Origin: Dinochytrium kinnereticum
Lineage: Eukaryota; Chytridiomycota; Chytridiomycetes; Chytridiales; Chytridiaceae
Direction of reading: 5' to 3'
Assembly: GCA_027604005.1 (NCBI GenBank)
Contig: JADGJT010000010.1
Location: 1 to 64,000 of the forward strand
DNA: 64,000 nt
In this document: one piece after another, positions 1-13,535 of the stretch
How positions within the stretch are numbered: the first letter of the stretch is position 1
Layout of the letters: each line of letters starts with the position of its first letter
Notes under the pieces: generated by a model
What the model was told of the DNA's origin: nothing
Seen by the model: the letters and a program-made list of their open reading frames with translations, nothing else
Databases searched by the model: none
Program-made: the position numbers and the translations under genes

Positions 1-60
1 TGGGTCTTGTGTTGCGGCACCCCCCGGCGACGTCCGATCCTTGAACGCCTCATGGATGTA
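1..60 (-). other. Possible partial coding exon at the left edge
   Basis: Read on the minus strand, about the first 60 bases stay open and look codon-biased toward G/C in third positions, with a short stretch resembling YEYIHEAFKDRTSPGG. A second frame with an ATG is also open, so the frame is uncertain. Any such gene would run out of the window to the left. I recognise no family. It could equally be a chance open stretch. Confidence 0.2.
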
Positions 61-690
61 CTCATAACACAATAGATAATAAGGGTGTGTGGAAGCGCAG
101 CCGCAAGGGCTGGCCTGTTCGTAAGGTCTACTTAACTAGGTCTTCAGTCTACGTAAATCAATTCAACTTTTGCTTCTCTCCTTTACTTAAATTCATTCAA
201 CGGGTCTATATACACATACAAGTTCTTGACAACTGACGCGCATACGACAAACTCACGTACACACCCAGCGTCATCTATCCTCCGTTAAAAACCCGTATCT
301 TCATGGAAAACTATGAAAAACCCATTTTTCAGGAAAAGGACGGATAGATATAGAACTATGATTATCATTTGATAAACTTCTTTGCACTCAAAATGCTGAC
401 GCACTTGTGCCTTTTGATGTAATTACTCTATAACTTCACAGAAAGCTATGGTCAAAGAAGGAGCATCACCATCCCTTTGACTGCTGGGGTATTCATTGTA
501 GTTGATCATGAACGAACAGGTAGGCATCTAGAGAAGCACTAACTTTATTGCACTTAAAACCCCAAACCCAACCTCACAGCACCATCTTGCTTAACATGGC
601 CTTGGCCTTAGAGTACCTCTAGGGCCTTGGTCCTCTGTGGACTTGCTCTGATGGTGTAACTCCTTTGATCTTCCCCTCGAACCCTCAGTC
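61..690. other. Gene-poor stretch before the retroelement remnant
   Basis: No open frame of useful length and no recognised protein. It may hold further decayed copia internal sequence, because the readable integrase piece begins at its right end, but I could not recognise gag or protease motifs. Confidence 0.35.
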
Positions 691-1253
691 GAATCTGAGC
701 AGCAAGGCACCATTAGGCTGATAGAACATCACACTGTCCGCAGTCTCAAGCAAATGGCATCTTGCATGTTGTATGAAGCACGTCTCAGTGATAGCTACTA
801 CAAGTACACAATCCTTTACAGTGTCTCAATCAAGAATAGGGTCTTTCATCCTTATCTAGAGGATACACCCTTTCATGCCTTTCTTGATAAGCACCCCGAC
901 TTGAGTAAATTCAGGCTCTTTGGCTGTCTTTCTTTCTTGGTTATGAAGGAAAAGACTTTAAAATTGTTATCACTTTGAATCTCCGGATAAAGTTAGTTAA
1001 ACCTTGCTATCACGTTACTTTTCATGAAAATGTCCTCCCTGGCTCTTCTATCAGCATTGAAAAGTTGCAGCAATTGGAAAGGCGCTATCCATTTTCTTCC
1101 ACATCTCAGCTAGATAGAGATGCGTCGAGCCCGCATAATCTAGAGATTGACGACTCCGCGTCTGATGTGATGGGAATTGCCGAGAGCAGGGAATCAGGGG
1201 GAGTCATGAAACTACGAAGTCAAGCTCTGTGGCTGAGGGCACGTCAAGCGGAG
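691..1253 (+). pseudogene. Decayed Ty1/copia retrotransposon integrase fragment
   Basis: Upstream of and through the open frame at 754-978 the translation follows the C-terminal half of a copia-type integrase core. A piece reading EQQGTI (around 697-714) contains the glutamate region of the catalytic triad. It is followed by MLYEARL, then a DTPFHAF...KHPDLSKFRLFGC stretch, which matches the usual tPyE-x-KPdlshLRvFGC block. A second frame (975-1286) continues for about 60 residues with an integrase-tail look. Frames shift and stop, and no reverse transcriptase or RNase H is left, so the element is dead and internally deleted. It ends directly at a probable LTR. Confidence 0.7.
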
Positions 1254-1511
1254 TGTTGGGAATACAGTGTTGAAATTGTCATTTAGGGAATTGTCAATTA
1301 GACTTTGTGAATGTGCACTTCACAACATTCCATATTTGTTTCTGTTGATTTCTATGTGTTTCTATGAACTGTTTATTGGTCTTACAGAGTTATTGAAGTT
1401 TCTAGCAATTTCTAATTCGCTTCCTTTGTTGCTTGTTATTCATGTGTTCACCAAGTATAAAATGCGATCAGTTCACTTGTTCTGTATTACTGAAGAATCC
1501 ATTCCCCAACT
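1254..1511 (+). repeat. Probable copia LTR (3' LTR or solo LTR)
   Basis: The segment begins TGTTGGGAATA, like Ty1/copia LTRs, and ends near CCCCAAC(T), giving an imperfect terminal inverted repeat TGTTGGG/CCCAAC. It is about 258 bp and carries a TATAAAA-like box near 1456. It lies directly after the integrase remnant on the same strand. Only one copy is visible in the window, so the boundaries are inferred from the inverted repeat alone. Confidence 0.55.
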
Positions 1512-1968
1512 TTTCTTTAACAAAGCCAAAATAAAAGAGAGAAAAATAAAGACTAAAAGATAAAAAAAAAAAAAAAAAAGAGGAAGGAAAAATATTAGAA
1601 GACCTCCCTTCTTGAATAATTTGCGAGCCCTCGTAATGTCCCCCCACTCCCTCTGCACCTGCCGCTCTCCTCCCACCCTCACGTGACACATTAACCCACA
1701 TCGAAAAAAACAGAAAGAAGAGACAGAAATTGAAAAAACGCCCCCCCGCCCCGACCAAGGCAAACAACCACAAAGTTCAGGAGAACAAACACGAAAACAA
1801 CACCACTACCATCAAAAACATCAAATTCGCAGCTGTCCGCGACGGGGAAAAGGCAAAAAAAAAAAAGAAAGGAAGAAAGGAACATTCCAAACACTCTACT
1901 CCCCTACCCGCTAGTGAGAAGAAGAAAACAATAGCGAACAGCAACAGAACAAAACTAACTAACCCTCC
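1512..1968. other. Low-complexity intergenic stretch
   Basis: This holds a poly-A run near 1562-1579, A-rich purine tracts and a C-rich segment. It contains only low-complexity open frames on both strands (F-rich or K-rich), which I take to be non-coding. It is downstream of the dynamin-like gene and probably includes its 3' UTR. Confidence 0.5.
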
Positions 1969-4712
1969 TCACTCCTTACCCCTCCCCCCATCCTCTCCAC
2001 CCTCCTGAACCTTGGCCAAAAGCTCCTCAGCCTTTCTCCTGGCCTCCTGTCCCTCTGCAACACGGGTAAGCAGCGTATCTTCCAGGAGCTTGACAACGGC
2101 GGCAAGGGGCTCGGCAACGACGCGTTTGAAATCTTTATCATATGTGGTCTGCCGAAAGAAAGAAAGGAGAGAAAGGGAGAAAGAAGCTTGGTGAGTTCGA
2201 CAAAAGGTGAAAGATCGACGGGGGGGGAGGGGGAGAACGAATGATGGTATGATTGAAAGAAAGAAAAATAAATAACATCGTACCTGCAATTTAGACTGAA
2301 GCTTCTTCTGTGACTCGCTGATTCGGGAGATAAAATGGTCTTGCGCCATCCTCCAATTCAGCTTCATGAGTCCAACGCCTATTACAAATAGGGTAAAATA
2401 GTTTAGTCACTTCCATCATTTCGCGTCCAGGACTGCTTAGCAAAGTAACGGAGGCGCTTACCCGCTCCACAGACGATGAAAGTGGATGGAATGGAAATCG
2501 CCCAGGGAACACCAAGATAGGTTGCAAAGACTCCGCCAGAGAGGATAAAAAACTTGATTGAAACGTCAGCGGGTTATTCAAAGTCGGGAAAACATGGGAA
2601 CCACAAAAAAACAAAGAGGCGAGTGAAAGTGAGGTGGAAGCAAAAGTAAGACCTCAATACCCGATAACCTTTTCCCACAAAGTTTTTTCCCAAACAATTC
2701 AAAAGAGAGGAGAAGAAATCTCAAAAAAAATGTGGCAGCTCACCTGTAACCCCAGATGCCTCCTAACGAGCGACTCGGCCTTCTCCTGAAACTTATCCGC
2801 CTGATTGGTTTCATCAAACGTCGCAATCAGATTCCTTAGAGTGAAGGGGTCAACTTCAACCCCGACAGGAGGAGTCTGCTTGTGGATTATGCTGATGATC
2901 CTCTCAACATCAGATTGAAAGGCCTTTGTGAGCTTGTAGGCGGAGAGTGGGCTGTTTTCCGAGGAGATGGCCTCAAGCTCCGCGCGGGTCCGGTCATAGA
3001 GGGTAAAGAGGCCTTCGTTGAGCTTTCCGACGCTGTAGGTCATCTGTTTGTTGTTGTTTGTTGTTTTGGGAGGGAAGGGTTATTTTAGCTCGATTCATGT
3101 CTCACTCGTAAGAGATTTTTCGGGTTGGATAGCGACCTGGTACTCTGCCTTCAGCAAAGAGTTGGACCGCATGGTGGACTTCACATCTTTGGCGAGAACA
3201 TCAGACTTGAAGATAAGCTTGGCAATGCCAACCCTCCCAAAGTAATCCCTTAAAGAGTCGGTAAGCTGCGCCAGATTCTCATTCACCGCCACAAGCTCCC
3301 TTTTCTCAAAATCTTCATGCAACCTCTCCTCCCCCGCAACCAAACCCGGGACCAAAACACTCTGAATCCGGCTCTGAGTGGAAGCCAAAAGGTCCAACGA
3401 GGCCTCCTGATCCGCCAAAATCCTTCGAAGCGCCTCAGCAGCCTTGAACCTGACAGCCTCCACACGATGCTCGGACCGACTCTGCGACGAGACTCTTGCC
3501 AGAATCGTTGTCTTAAGATCCTGAACCCCAGAGGCGTTCCAATGGGACGTGAAATCCGGTCCGTCCGTCCTCCTTCCCTGATTGGCAAACGAGACTTGGA
3601 GCGATCTTGCCTTTCGTGATGAGATGGGGTAGATGGGGATCGCCCCGATCACGGTTTCAGTTGGCTCGGCCGATTCACTGCCTATAATCTCGGCGACCCT
3701 TCTCTGGATGTGGGAGAGGACAGAGTCGACCGAGGCCGACGATCCTTCGAGGTAGTCAATGTTGTTGACGGCGATGACAACGTTGCGCTTTCCTCTCGCG
3801 TGGAATCTCTCCAGAAGCCTGACCTCACTTGGAGTTGATAAAGGCCGAACTGCATCGGTGACGAGGACGAGAAGGTCAGAATTGTAAAGCACGTCATCGG
3901 CTTCCTTTGCTTCAGGGGTGCAAGAGGCGATTTCAACTTGGTAGGAGTTGAGCCATTCGACCGGAGCCTGGATGCGCAGGGTGTCGGCTGAGGGTTCTAC
4001 GGTGGGAGGTTTGGAGGTCTTGTCCCCATAACTTTATTTATTTTTTTTTTTTTTTTGGTGGATGGTTAAGAGGAGTCAAGGTTGAAGAAATAGCAATTCT
4101 AAAAAAAACATTACCTGATCCGGAGAATCTTAGATTGCTCATAACCAAAATAGTCGCCGGCGACCGATGTGGAAGCGGATATGTTGATTAAGGAGTCGAT
4201 CAACGATTCCTTGTTCGACCCGTGCTCACCCACAACTTTTGTTCATGAATACATCCCAATTCAGCATCAGTCTAATGCTAAATTCGTAAAACTGATGTCA
4301 TCTACTCACCAGTAATCAAGAAAGGCGACTTGACGTCTTCAAGGTCTCTATTGCAACGAAACCAAAAGCGTTACTTATCATCTCACCTCATCAACAACAC
4401 AACAAAAGGACCAAAGCATTTGCCACAAAAACCACTTTTCCAAATTGCTCTTTCATAGGTAAAATCACTCCTGGTGTACCTTGACGCCGTCGCGACCCTG
4501 TTAACCCAATCGCGCGAGCTCTCCCCAAGCTCGGTTTGAAGATCGATCAACCCGTTGAGCAGGTCAGGAAATCTCTGTGCAGAGGTTGCTGTTGCGTTGT
4601 GACGGATTGCCCCAAGTCTTCGAAGGGCTGACGTTGATCCCGTGGCCAGTTTCCCATGGATGGTCCATGCATGCCTCCCTGCCTTGCCGGCACGGGCCAG
4701 CACAAAATTCAT
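1969..4712 (-). CDS. Degenerate dynamin-like mitochondrial protein (Mmc1-type)
   Basis: Seven or so exons. The N-terminus (MNFVLARAGKAGRHAW...) is basic and amphipathic, like a mitochondrial presequence. A dynamin-like G domain follows: a P-loop-like GEHGSNKES (minus strand near 4200-4230), then YNSDLLVLVTDAVRP and a G4-like VNNID around 3760-3890. A long helical region comes next, then one or two hydrophobic segments (near 2460-2530, FATYLGVPWAIS...) and a charged C-terminal tail. The P-loop lacks the last Gly and the Ser/Thr of GxxxxGK[ST] (here N-K-E), and no DxxG G3 motif is visible, so GTP hydrolysis is unlikely. From memory this fits the fungal, catalytically dead, inner-membrane dynamin relatives (Mmc1) linked to cristae organisation. 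A divergent active mitofusin-like GTPase is less likely. Confidence 0.65.
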
Positions 4713-5208
4713 TTTCTGAAAAAGAGAAGCAAAAATCTCTGGACATCTGCCAACACAGCATTCATCGTTCTTTTTTTTTTTATTTAACGAGATTATCTTT
4801 ATGTGTATCGCGATATGCGCGCGCGGAATTGAAGCATGAGTGTTTGGCCAACTTCCTTATCACGGTAGAAGCCTGCCTTAAAAAAAATAAAGGAAAGGAG
4901 GGGTGAAACTAAACAAACATCCGTATCAAAAGATGAATGAGATATGGACTGGCCTCCTGTGCCTACTCGATTCTAATGAATAAAGCATAATAGCCTCGGT
5001 ATGGGCCCTGCGTGTGGTAGGGCGCTAAAGAGATCGGAATTTTATTTGGAAGGTGCCTTAAGGTGATAAGTCAGATTATTCCACACATTTGTTCAGCTTA
5101 CACTGAGGCATATTTGAAACTTCTGCGATGACGACGCTGATTACCCCAAGGTTCGCTAAAGCGCCACGTATCAAGCCGCATGGAAATGCTAGGTGCTAGT
5201 TCAATGAA
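4713..5208. other. Intergenic region, dynamin-like gene promoter side
   Basis: This is 5' of the minus-strand dynamin-like gene and 3' of TRS33. There is a poly-T tract near 4771-4780 and an alternating CG stretch (TCGCGATATGCGCGCGCGG) near 4818-4836. No protein, tRNA or repeat is recognised. Confidence 0.5.
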
Positions 5209-5806
5209 TCAAAATGGTATGGTTGAGTTTTTGAAAATTACAGCAAAGGCGGCTCTTGCGGTTTCTGCTGGATCCCCATCGGCTGCCATTCGCATGAACC
5301 ACTTGAAGTTATTGTCTGTTAACACATAAACTCCCTTGCAAAAGTGTTAGCTAAACTGTCGTCTTAATGCCATGGCGGAACCATACCCTGTGGTTTGTTT
5401 TCAGGTTATCTATCTGTTTCCGAAATACCACCGTCCAAAAGTCTTTGCAGATGAATTTGACGATGTCCAGATTGTCCGCAAAGCGCGGCCTCTCCTTTGT
5501 TATTCTGTTGATGAAGCAATGTTGTTCGTCAAAAATCAATAGTCCAGATGATGATATCCAAAAAAAAAAATCGCATTTAAATATACACAAGCATGATTAT
5601 ATGCATGTTAGTTATAATGGTGTGTTTAATGATCCATCATGCCTCTCAGTCACAGCCATCCCAACGCGATAGCCCAGCGCCTCCAGCTTGAAGTAAGCCG
5701 CTTCCCGGTCGTTCTCCGTCTCAACCGGCGACTGATGCATCAATTCCACCATCTCCAGCATGAAGAAGTCGAGACATGCATCCGACACCAGTCTCTGGCT
5801 CTCCAT
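5209..5806 (-). CDS. TRS33: TRAPP complex subunit Trs33/TRAPPC6
   Basis: Small core subunit of the TRAPP tethering complexes at the Golgi, which act as guanine-nucleotide exchange factors for Ypt1/Rab1. Visible family blocks in order: [68 protein letters not shown]. The last exon ends about 5209. I start at the Met at 5806 ([15 protein letters not shown]) because the next upstream Met (5923) would run into the first codons of PEX5 and adds unconserved residues. Intron 1 (5505-5642) appears to use a GC donor: keeping the conserved ER before ITKERP needs the junction GAGAG|GCATGA. The promoter must be shared with PEX5 within 76 bp. Confidence 0.9.
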
Positions 5807-5882
5807 CTGCCTTTGGTTGCTCAAAGCTGGTTGAATGAATTCGAAGTCAACTTGTGTCACGTCACCAGATTCAGGTTTTGCG

Positions 5883-8368
5883 ATGGAGGCTCTTTTCACT
5901 GCGGCCGATTGTGGCCCGAGCAACTCGCTCTCGACCTTCTCGAAGGAGATGGACAGAGACCGATCGATGTATCAGGTGCATATCATTCTCACATCTTTAT
6001 GAAGCTAATATCTGTAGGACCGCTTCGAAGGCCCCAGCAGCAGCACGAATGCGGTTGGTCATTTTATGCCGCCACTCACCGTTTTGCATCATTAACATGC
6101 CGCTTTAGTTTCTTCCTGGTCGAAGACGGCAAATGCAAGGATCAGTAAGAGATCAAGAGGTTAGCATTTATTTTCCGGAGTAAGAATATTGATCATGCTC
6201 TTGAAGATGGCCGAAGAGTTTTTCCGAGAAGAGGCGGCTATCGCAATCAATGGATTTGACATGAGAGGCATGGCGCACGAGCTTTCGCAAATGGGCCCGA
6301 TGCAGCATGCATCCGGTTCTGGAACGGATTGGGCCAGCGATTTCTTGACCCAAGCTGGGCCACCTTCTGCGGTTATGGACGATCGCCATTTCTCTGAGAT
6401 GGATGCTGTCTTTAGACGAGAGGAAGGTAATTTAATGATTTCTCTGTTGTTGCTTTTTTTTTTTTTTTCTTTTGTCATCGCATGCCATGCCTTACAAAAC
6501 TGTAGAGAGCATGATGGTCTCTGGACCGATGAACGGGTGGACCGAGGAATTTCAGGCTTTTAGAGGAGACCAATTCCACCCTGACGTCATCAAGCCGACT
6601 GACGTGGAATTCGAGAAGGCTTTCCAAGAGGCATCAGGTTTGAATTGAACCATTAATCATGGTCTCATTTTTTTTTTTTAAAAAAAAAAAAAAGATGCTA
6701 CATGGGCTCAGGAGTTCGATAAGCAGGAGAATCAATGGGCTAATGAGTTCAATCGCGGGGAGGAAAACGCTGGCTCATGGGCGGACGAGTTTGAAAAGGT
6801 TCAAAAGGAGGTGGACATATCCGGTGATTCCAAAGAGGCTCTTTCAAAAACTGCTGGCCTCTTATTAGACATTGTGGAGAACGCTTCAAATCCAAAGTTT
6901 AAGAGCTCAAAGTTCTTGAGTTTTATGAAGCAGATTCGAGACCAAGAATTATCTATTGAAGGGAACAAGGTTGTTGAAGCAGTAAAACCTGTCAATGGAG
7001 CCGCATCAGCGCTCGACTGGGCACAGGAGTTTAACCCCTCCGTTACAACCCAGAGCTGGGAGGAAGAATTTATGCTTGAGTCTGGGCCCTCTCAGAAGCC
7101 AGTTGACTTTGCCACGGAATTCCAGCAGCAACAGCTTAATAATTCTAGAAGTGGCGAATTGGAGTGGGCGGAGCAGTTCAAGCAATCCGAAGGCCTGGTA
7201 CAGCGAGACTTAGAGGACGAGGCGATGGAGAATGCCTTCCAAAGCTACATGAATCCGCAGCTGCGCAAGGAGGAGGCCAGAGCATTAGACTGGGAAACCG
7301 ACTGGGCAAATATCAAGCCAACCACACATCAATTTTCATACACCTTCATCCCAGACAATCCTTACCTTTCAAAGCCTGCCTCCGTCCTTCAGAATATGAT
7401 ATCACACGAAAACTTGGCAGAGTCTATACTCGCACTGGAGGCTCTGGTTCAGATAAATAGCAAGGATGCTGGCGCTTGGCAAAGTTTGGGATTCCGCCAA
7501 CAAGAGAATGAGAACGAAAGCCAGGCGATTGCGGCACTTAAGAATGCAGTGAATGAAGACCCCTCTTTGCTGGAGAGCTGGAATGGACTAGCTGTTTCTT
7601 ATACCAATGAAGGAATGATGACTGATGCTTATGATGCTTTGGAGTCTTGGTTGAGGAACAGTGAGAAGTACCGACCGTTATTAGATAGAGCAGGCAATCA
7701 GACTGGTGATCGACATGGCTTCCTGACAGAGATCTTTATGCAGGCGGCAAGGGCGAATGCCGGCATGGACTTGGACCCGACGGTTCAGATGGCGCTTGGG
7801 GTCCTGTTCAATATATCCCAGGAATATTCAAAGGCGGTTGATTGTTTTGAGGCAAGCCTTTCAAAGCAACCAGAGGTATTCGTTAAGATTATTTCGTATA
7901 TTTTATTCTTATCCAATTTAGGATTATATGCTTTGGAACAAGCTTGGAGCAACGCTCGCAAATTCCAGATCTCATGAAAGAGCGTTGGACGCCTACTTCA
8001 ATGCCTTGCAACTCAACCCCGCCTTCATCCGGGCCCGTTATAATCTATCGGTGTCATGCATTCAACTTGGTACTTACAAAGAGGCTGCCGAGCACCTTTT
8101 GGCGGCTCTAGCTATTCAAGAAAGGAATTTCAACGGGGCTTTGGAATCTGACGGATCGTCAGTTGATAAGGCCAGCATGATGCGTAACTCGATGGGCTTG
8201 TTTTCGGGTACGCTGTGGTCGTCATTAAGGACCATTTTAGATATTCATTGTAAGCTCTGCCTCTTTATTTACTTGGCTTAATTATTTGTTTTAGTGCAGA
8301 GAAGGGACCTCTTGGAGGCTGTTGAGCGCAGGGACCTTTCGCAATTCAAGGGTGACTTTGATTTCTGA
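5883..8368 (+). CDS. PEX5: Peroxisomal targeting signal 1 receptor Pex5
   Basis: Cycling receptor that binds C-terminal SKL-type signals and carries cargo into the peroxisome. The start at 5883 gives MEALFTAADCGPSNSL, with the conserved N-terminal cysteine used for ubiquitin-dependent recycling; no other start gives this. The N-terminal half holds eight WxxxF Pex14/Pex13-binding motifs (WASDF, WTEEF, WAQEF, WANEF, WADEF, WAQEF, WEEEF, WAEQF) plus a WETDW. The C-terminal half is TPR repeats from about 7330 (NPYLSK..., then WQSLGF, ESWNGLAVSY, MLWNKLGATLANS, ARYNLSVSC). Short introns lie near 5974, 6038, 6160, 6427, 6643, 7876 and 8251. It ends ...QFKGDFDF. It is divergent from TRS33, and RSC9 follows 136 bp downstream on the same strand. 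Confidence 0.95.
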
Positions 8369-8504
8369 GTTTGCATCATTCAAGCACTCTTGTCCGAAAA
8401 ACACATAATTTATATAAATATAAATAATTTTGCAAAAATTGTCCTAGTGGATTCAAGCAGCAAACCTCCCCTCAGTTTTCCCTCTCGACTCTGCTGTCAC
8501 CACA

Positions 8505-11500
8505 ATGGCAACCACCGAGAGCGCGATAGAGAAAACGAAGGAATATGACGAATTTATGAGCGACCTGGAGAGGTTTCATAAGATTATGGGGTAACAGGCA
8601 GCTTGCGAATCCCAAAAATTTGCTTACATTGGGCGAAGGACAACCTTTCAGAGAGAGCCAGTGCTCGGCGGGAAACGCCTGGATTTGTTTCGAATCTTTA
8701 AGTGGGTGCAGGAAGCAGGAGGTTTCCACAAGGTGAGTTCTCTTCAGAGTAATGCATTTGGGCTGATTGAATAGGTGACGGAAGACCGAGGATGGAAGCG
8801 GATAACGGCGCCATTCAACCTGCCGGCAACATGTACAAATTCGGCGTATGGTAACAACCGTCAAGAAAATCACTGAAAGCTGACCTCCACTGCATAGTTG
8901 TGAAACAGGTTTATCAGAAGACATTGTACAATTACGAGCTGGTAAAAATACACAAGAAGCCCATCGAGTCCCTACTTAAGAGGCCCTTTGAGGCCAATGG
9001 TGAAGAAGAAGATCAGGATGGGGGTGCTGCGCAGCCGGTACCAGACAGCGCCAAGCGCCCAAGATATGACTATAATCCCAACGTCGCGTATCAGCAATTA
9101 CCACAGCGGAACCAGTACGTCCCACAACAACCCGCCCCCGGCCGTGTCTTCAATGCTCCTGTCCAAACAAGACCAGTGTTTGTTCAGCCGACAGAATTAA
9201 GTGATGGTAAGCCTGACAGTTGCAATGATTTCATGATTTCTGTTAACTTTTATAAGAGCGATATCTCCATGGAGGTGCCCACAATAGAATTCTTCTTGCT
9301 CTGCAGTCTGGACTGCCGAATGAGGTCGATTGGGCCTTTAACAAACTCGTGAAACTCTCGTTCACTTGCCCGCCAAACTTTCATATTGGAACCATTGCTG
9401 GACTTCTCGATTCAATAATTGCTTATGCAGACCCTTTTTTCGGTCACCTAAAGCTTAATACGGCTCTTGACAATTTTGAAACGACTGTTGATGATGAAAG
9501 CTGGATAACTCGGAAAGATGGAAGAGTAAATAACCTTCCGATATTTACCGATTTTACGGTTTTCAACACTGTCAAATCTGCGGAGCTGATGGAACGAGTA
9601 ATGCAGGTTATGCACATTCTCCGAAACTTTTCGTTTCTGGAACATCATGCTCGTTTCTTCATATCACAACATAGTATTCTGACGATTCTGGCTAAAGCGA
9701 TCGCTCTTCCCTCTTATTCTTGGTATGTCGAGGTTAAGCAGTACAGCCTAGATATTTTTGAGAACCTAGCCGGCTGCCTGCAATTGCGCGGAAAAAACGA
9801 TTTCTATTTGGCTTGTCTCAAAAAGATGCTTGTGGAGCCCAATCGCAACATTGTTATCGGATCTTTACGATCGTTGACGCGCCTTTGCTCGAACGAAGCA
9901 AACCATGCCTGCTTATCCGAAATCGACTCCGGGGCCTTCTCAAAACTCTTCCAGCTTCTATATATTAAGGACGAAGACTTCGTATACACTATCCTCGAGT
10001 TCATTTACATGCATACCTGCCTTGGGGTAGATGTGACCTTGAAAATTGCTTCCGCGGCTCCGACAAATATCGTTAGGCTTTTAACATCGCTGTTAAAGTT
10101 AAGGGTTGTCTCGAAGCCCGTCGCTGTTCCTGATTCGAATATGTCTATCAATAGTGATGGTAGAGGCACTGGGTCGAAGACGATTTCCAGCACGCCTAGG
10201 TATCTGACAGCGAGTTCAGTAACAGAAGAGAACTTTGCTGTCCTGTGGTAATTTCCTTTTTTTTGTATGCGTTTGTTTCTTAATATGTCTTTTTTTTTTA
10301 AAGGTTACGAGAATTTTATGAACCGAGCGCGGAAGATGTGACTCCATTACCCATCCTGAAAAGTGATTTTCAGACATGGCTTGCGAGGAATCCCAAGTCA
10401 CTTCTGACGTTTGATAAGGCACTAGTATATCTTAAAAGATATTCTTCCAAGGCAACTGTTACGCAAAACGAGGTCAAAGGCTTACGCCGGAAACCTGCAA
10501 TTAATGTTAACGGAGTCACAGCCAGTCTAAAGCTTGAATCGACGAAGGATGCTAAAGAGGTAGACAAAAGTTCATCAGAGGATGAAGAAGATATCGATAT
10601 TGATGGAGATGAGATTTTGGAGGAGGGCGATGTATCCGCTCCGAATAAGGTGGAGCTCTTACCTATGCAGCAAATGGATGCTTCAAGGGCTTTACAACCG
10701 TTGGGCCCTGGATCGGCTCAGTCCCCCTTTCCATTACCCAACCAAATGTTTCCCAATACTCCTATGACACCCGGAATGCCGATGCCGATGCCGTTTTACA
10801 TACCTCCTACTATATCTCCACATCATTCGCAATCACCGGCTGGACCAAGAAGAAGAGGACGCCCACCGAAGCAAAGGGCTCCTGATCGCTTTGGTCATAT
10901 GCAGTACATGGGATCGCCGCACAACATGGCACAGATGCAGCATTTTTACAATCAACAAATGCAAATGCAGCATCAACACATCGAAATAGACCGGAGGGCT
11001 AAGGATTCTGAATATACCAACTATCCAGCCGCAGGTGATGCGTCTAAGGTTGATTACGAAAAGCCTGGCATAGAGGAGAATGTATATACTTGCTTTTGGC
11101 GGTTGGAAGACGAGACTATAGACGAGGAAGTAGCGCCCGAGTGCCTGGAGCAACACACTAGCGAAAAGGAACTAATTCGTCATATCATTGACGCACATCT
11201 GAACCCCAGCAATGATTTCAGAGAGTGTTGCTGGAAAAGTTGCGAAAAGACTTTTGGCGACTTAGGCAGCCGACAGAAGCTGTTGGCACATTTGTATGTT
11301 CATATTGGCGTTCCTTCCACGCCATCAGCTCATCATTCCTCGACGGACGCTCAGAATGCGGAGGAAAACGGGGAGCTTAGTGGCATTCCTCTCACTACAC
11401 TCTTGATTTTGCGGAATCTTGCTCGGTCACCGAGAAATCGAGAGCTATTTGTTGCTTATGAGAAGGACCTTGTCGAAGCTGCCGCACGGAGCCCTAGACT

Positions 11501-11540
11501 TTCCAAGATGGTTTCGGAAATTCTATGGGAGCTCCATTAA
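8505..11540 (+). CDS. RSC9: RSC chromatin-remodelling subunit Rsc9 (ARID + zinc finger)
   Basis: DNA-binding subunit of the RSC/PBAF-type SWI/SNF remodeller. An ARID domain runs through exons 1-4 (FHKIMGTTFQREPVLGGKR; WVQEAGGFHKVTEDRGW; VYQKTLYNYE). A Rsc9/ARID2 helical region follows (LPNEVDWAFNKLVKLSF, PNFHIGTIAGLLDS, then armadillo-like helices to about 10250). An acidic linker (SSEDEEDIDIDGDE), an AT-hook (RRRGRPPKQR, near 10850) and two zinc-finger-like units come next (CFWRLEDE...HIIDAH; CCWKSCEKTF...HLYVH). The C-terminal helices end at 11540. Five introns; the first must use the acceptor at about 8637 to keep the ARID frame. The nuclear role is family knowledge. Confidence 0.9.
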
Positions 11541-11682
11541 TAGCGCAATTTTAATAAATAAATCGTTCGAAATGCCAACTTCCGCTCACTGCGAGTATTT
11601 ATTTATTTCAATATTATTTACCAACTCATCACAAATTTTGATATCCCAGAAATTTGAGAAGTCTTGAAGGATTTAGCGGAAG

Positions 11683-13494
<1,812 letters not shown>

Positions 13495-13535
13495 ACATGC
13501 AGGATCATTTAAATAAAAAGTGTTGCTATCTGATT

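Noticed and set aside
1468..2008. Several overlapping F-rich and K-rich frames
   Set aside because: All arise from poly-A/T and purine tracts; no conserved pattern or splice context.
5807..5923. Longer TRS33 start at 5923
   Set aside because: It adds 39 unconserved residues and overlaps the secure first codons of PEX5 (conserved Cys motif) on the other strand.
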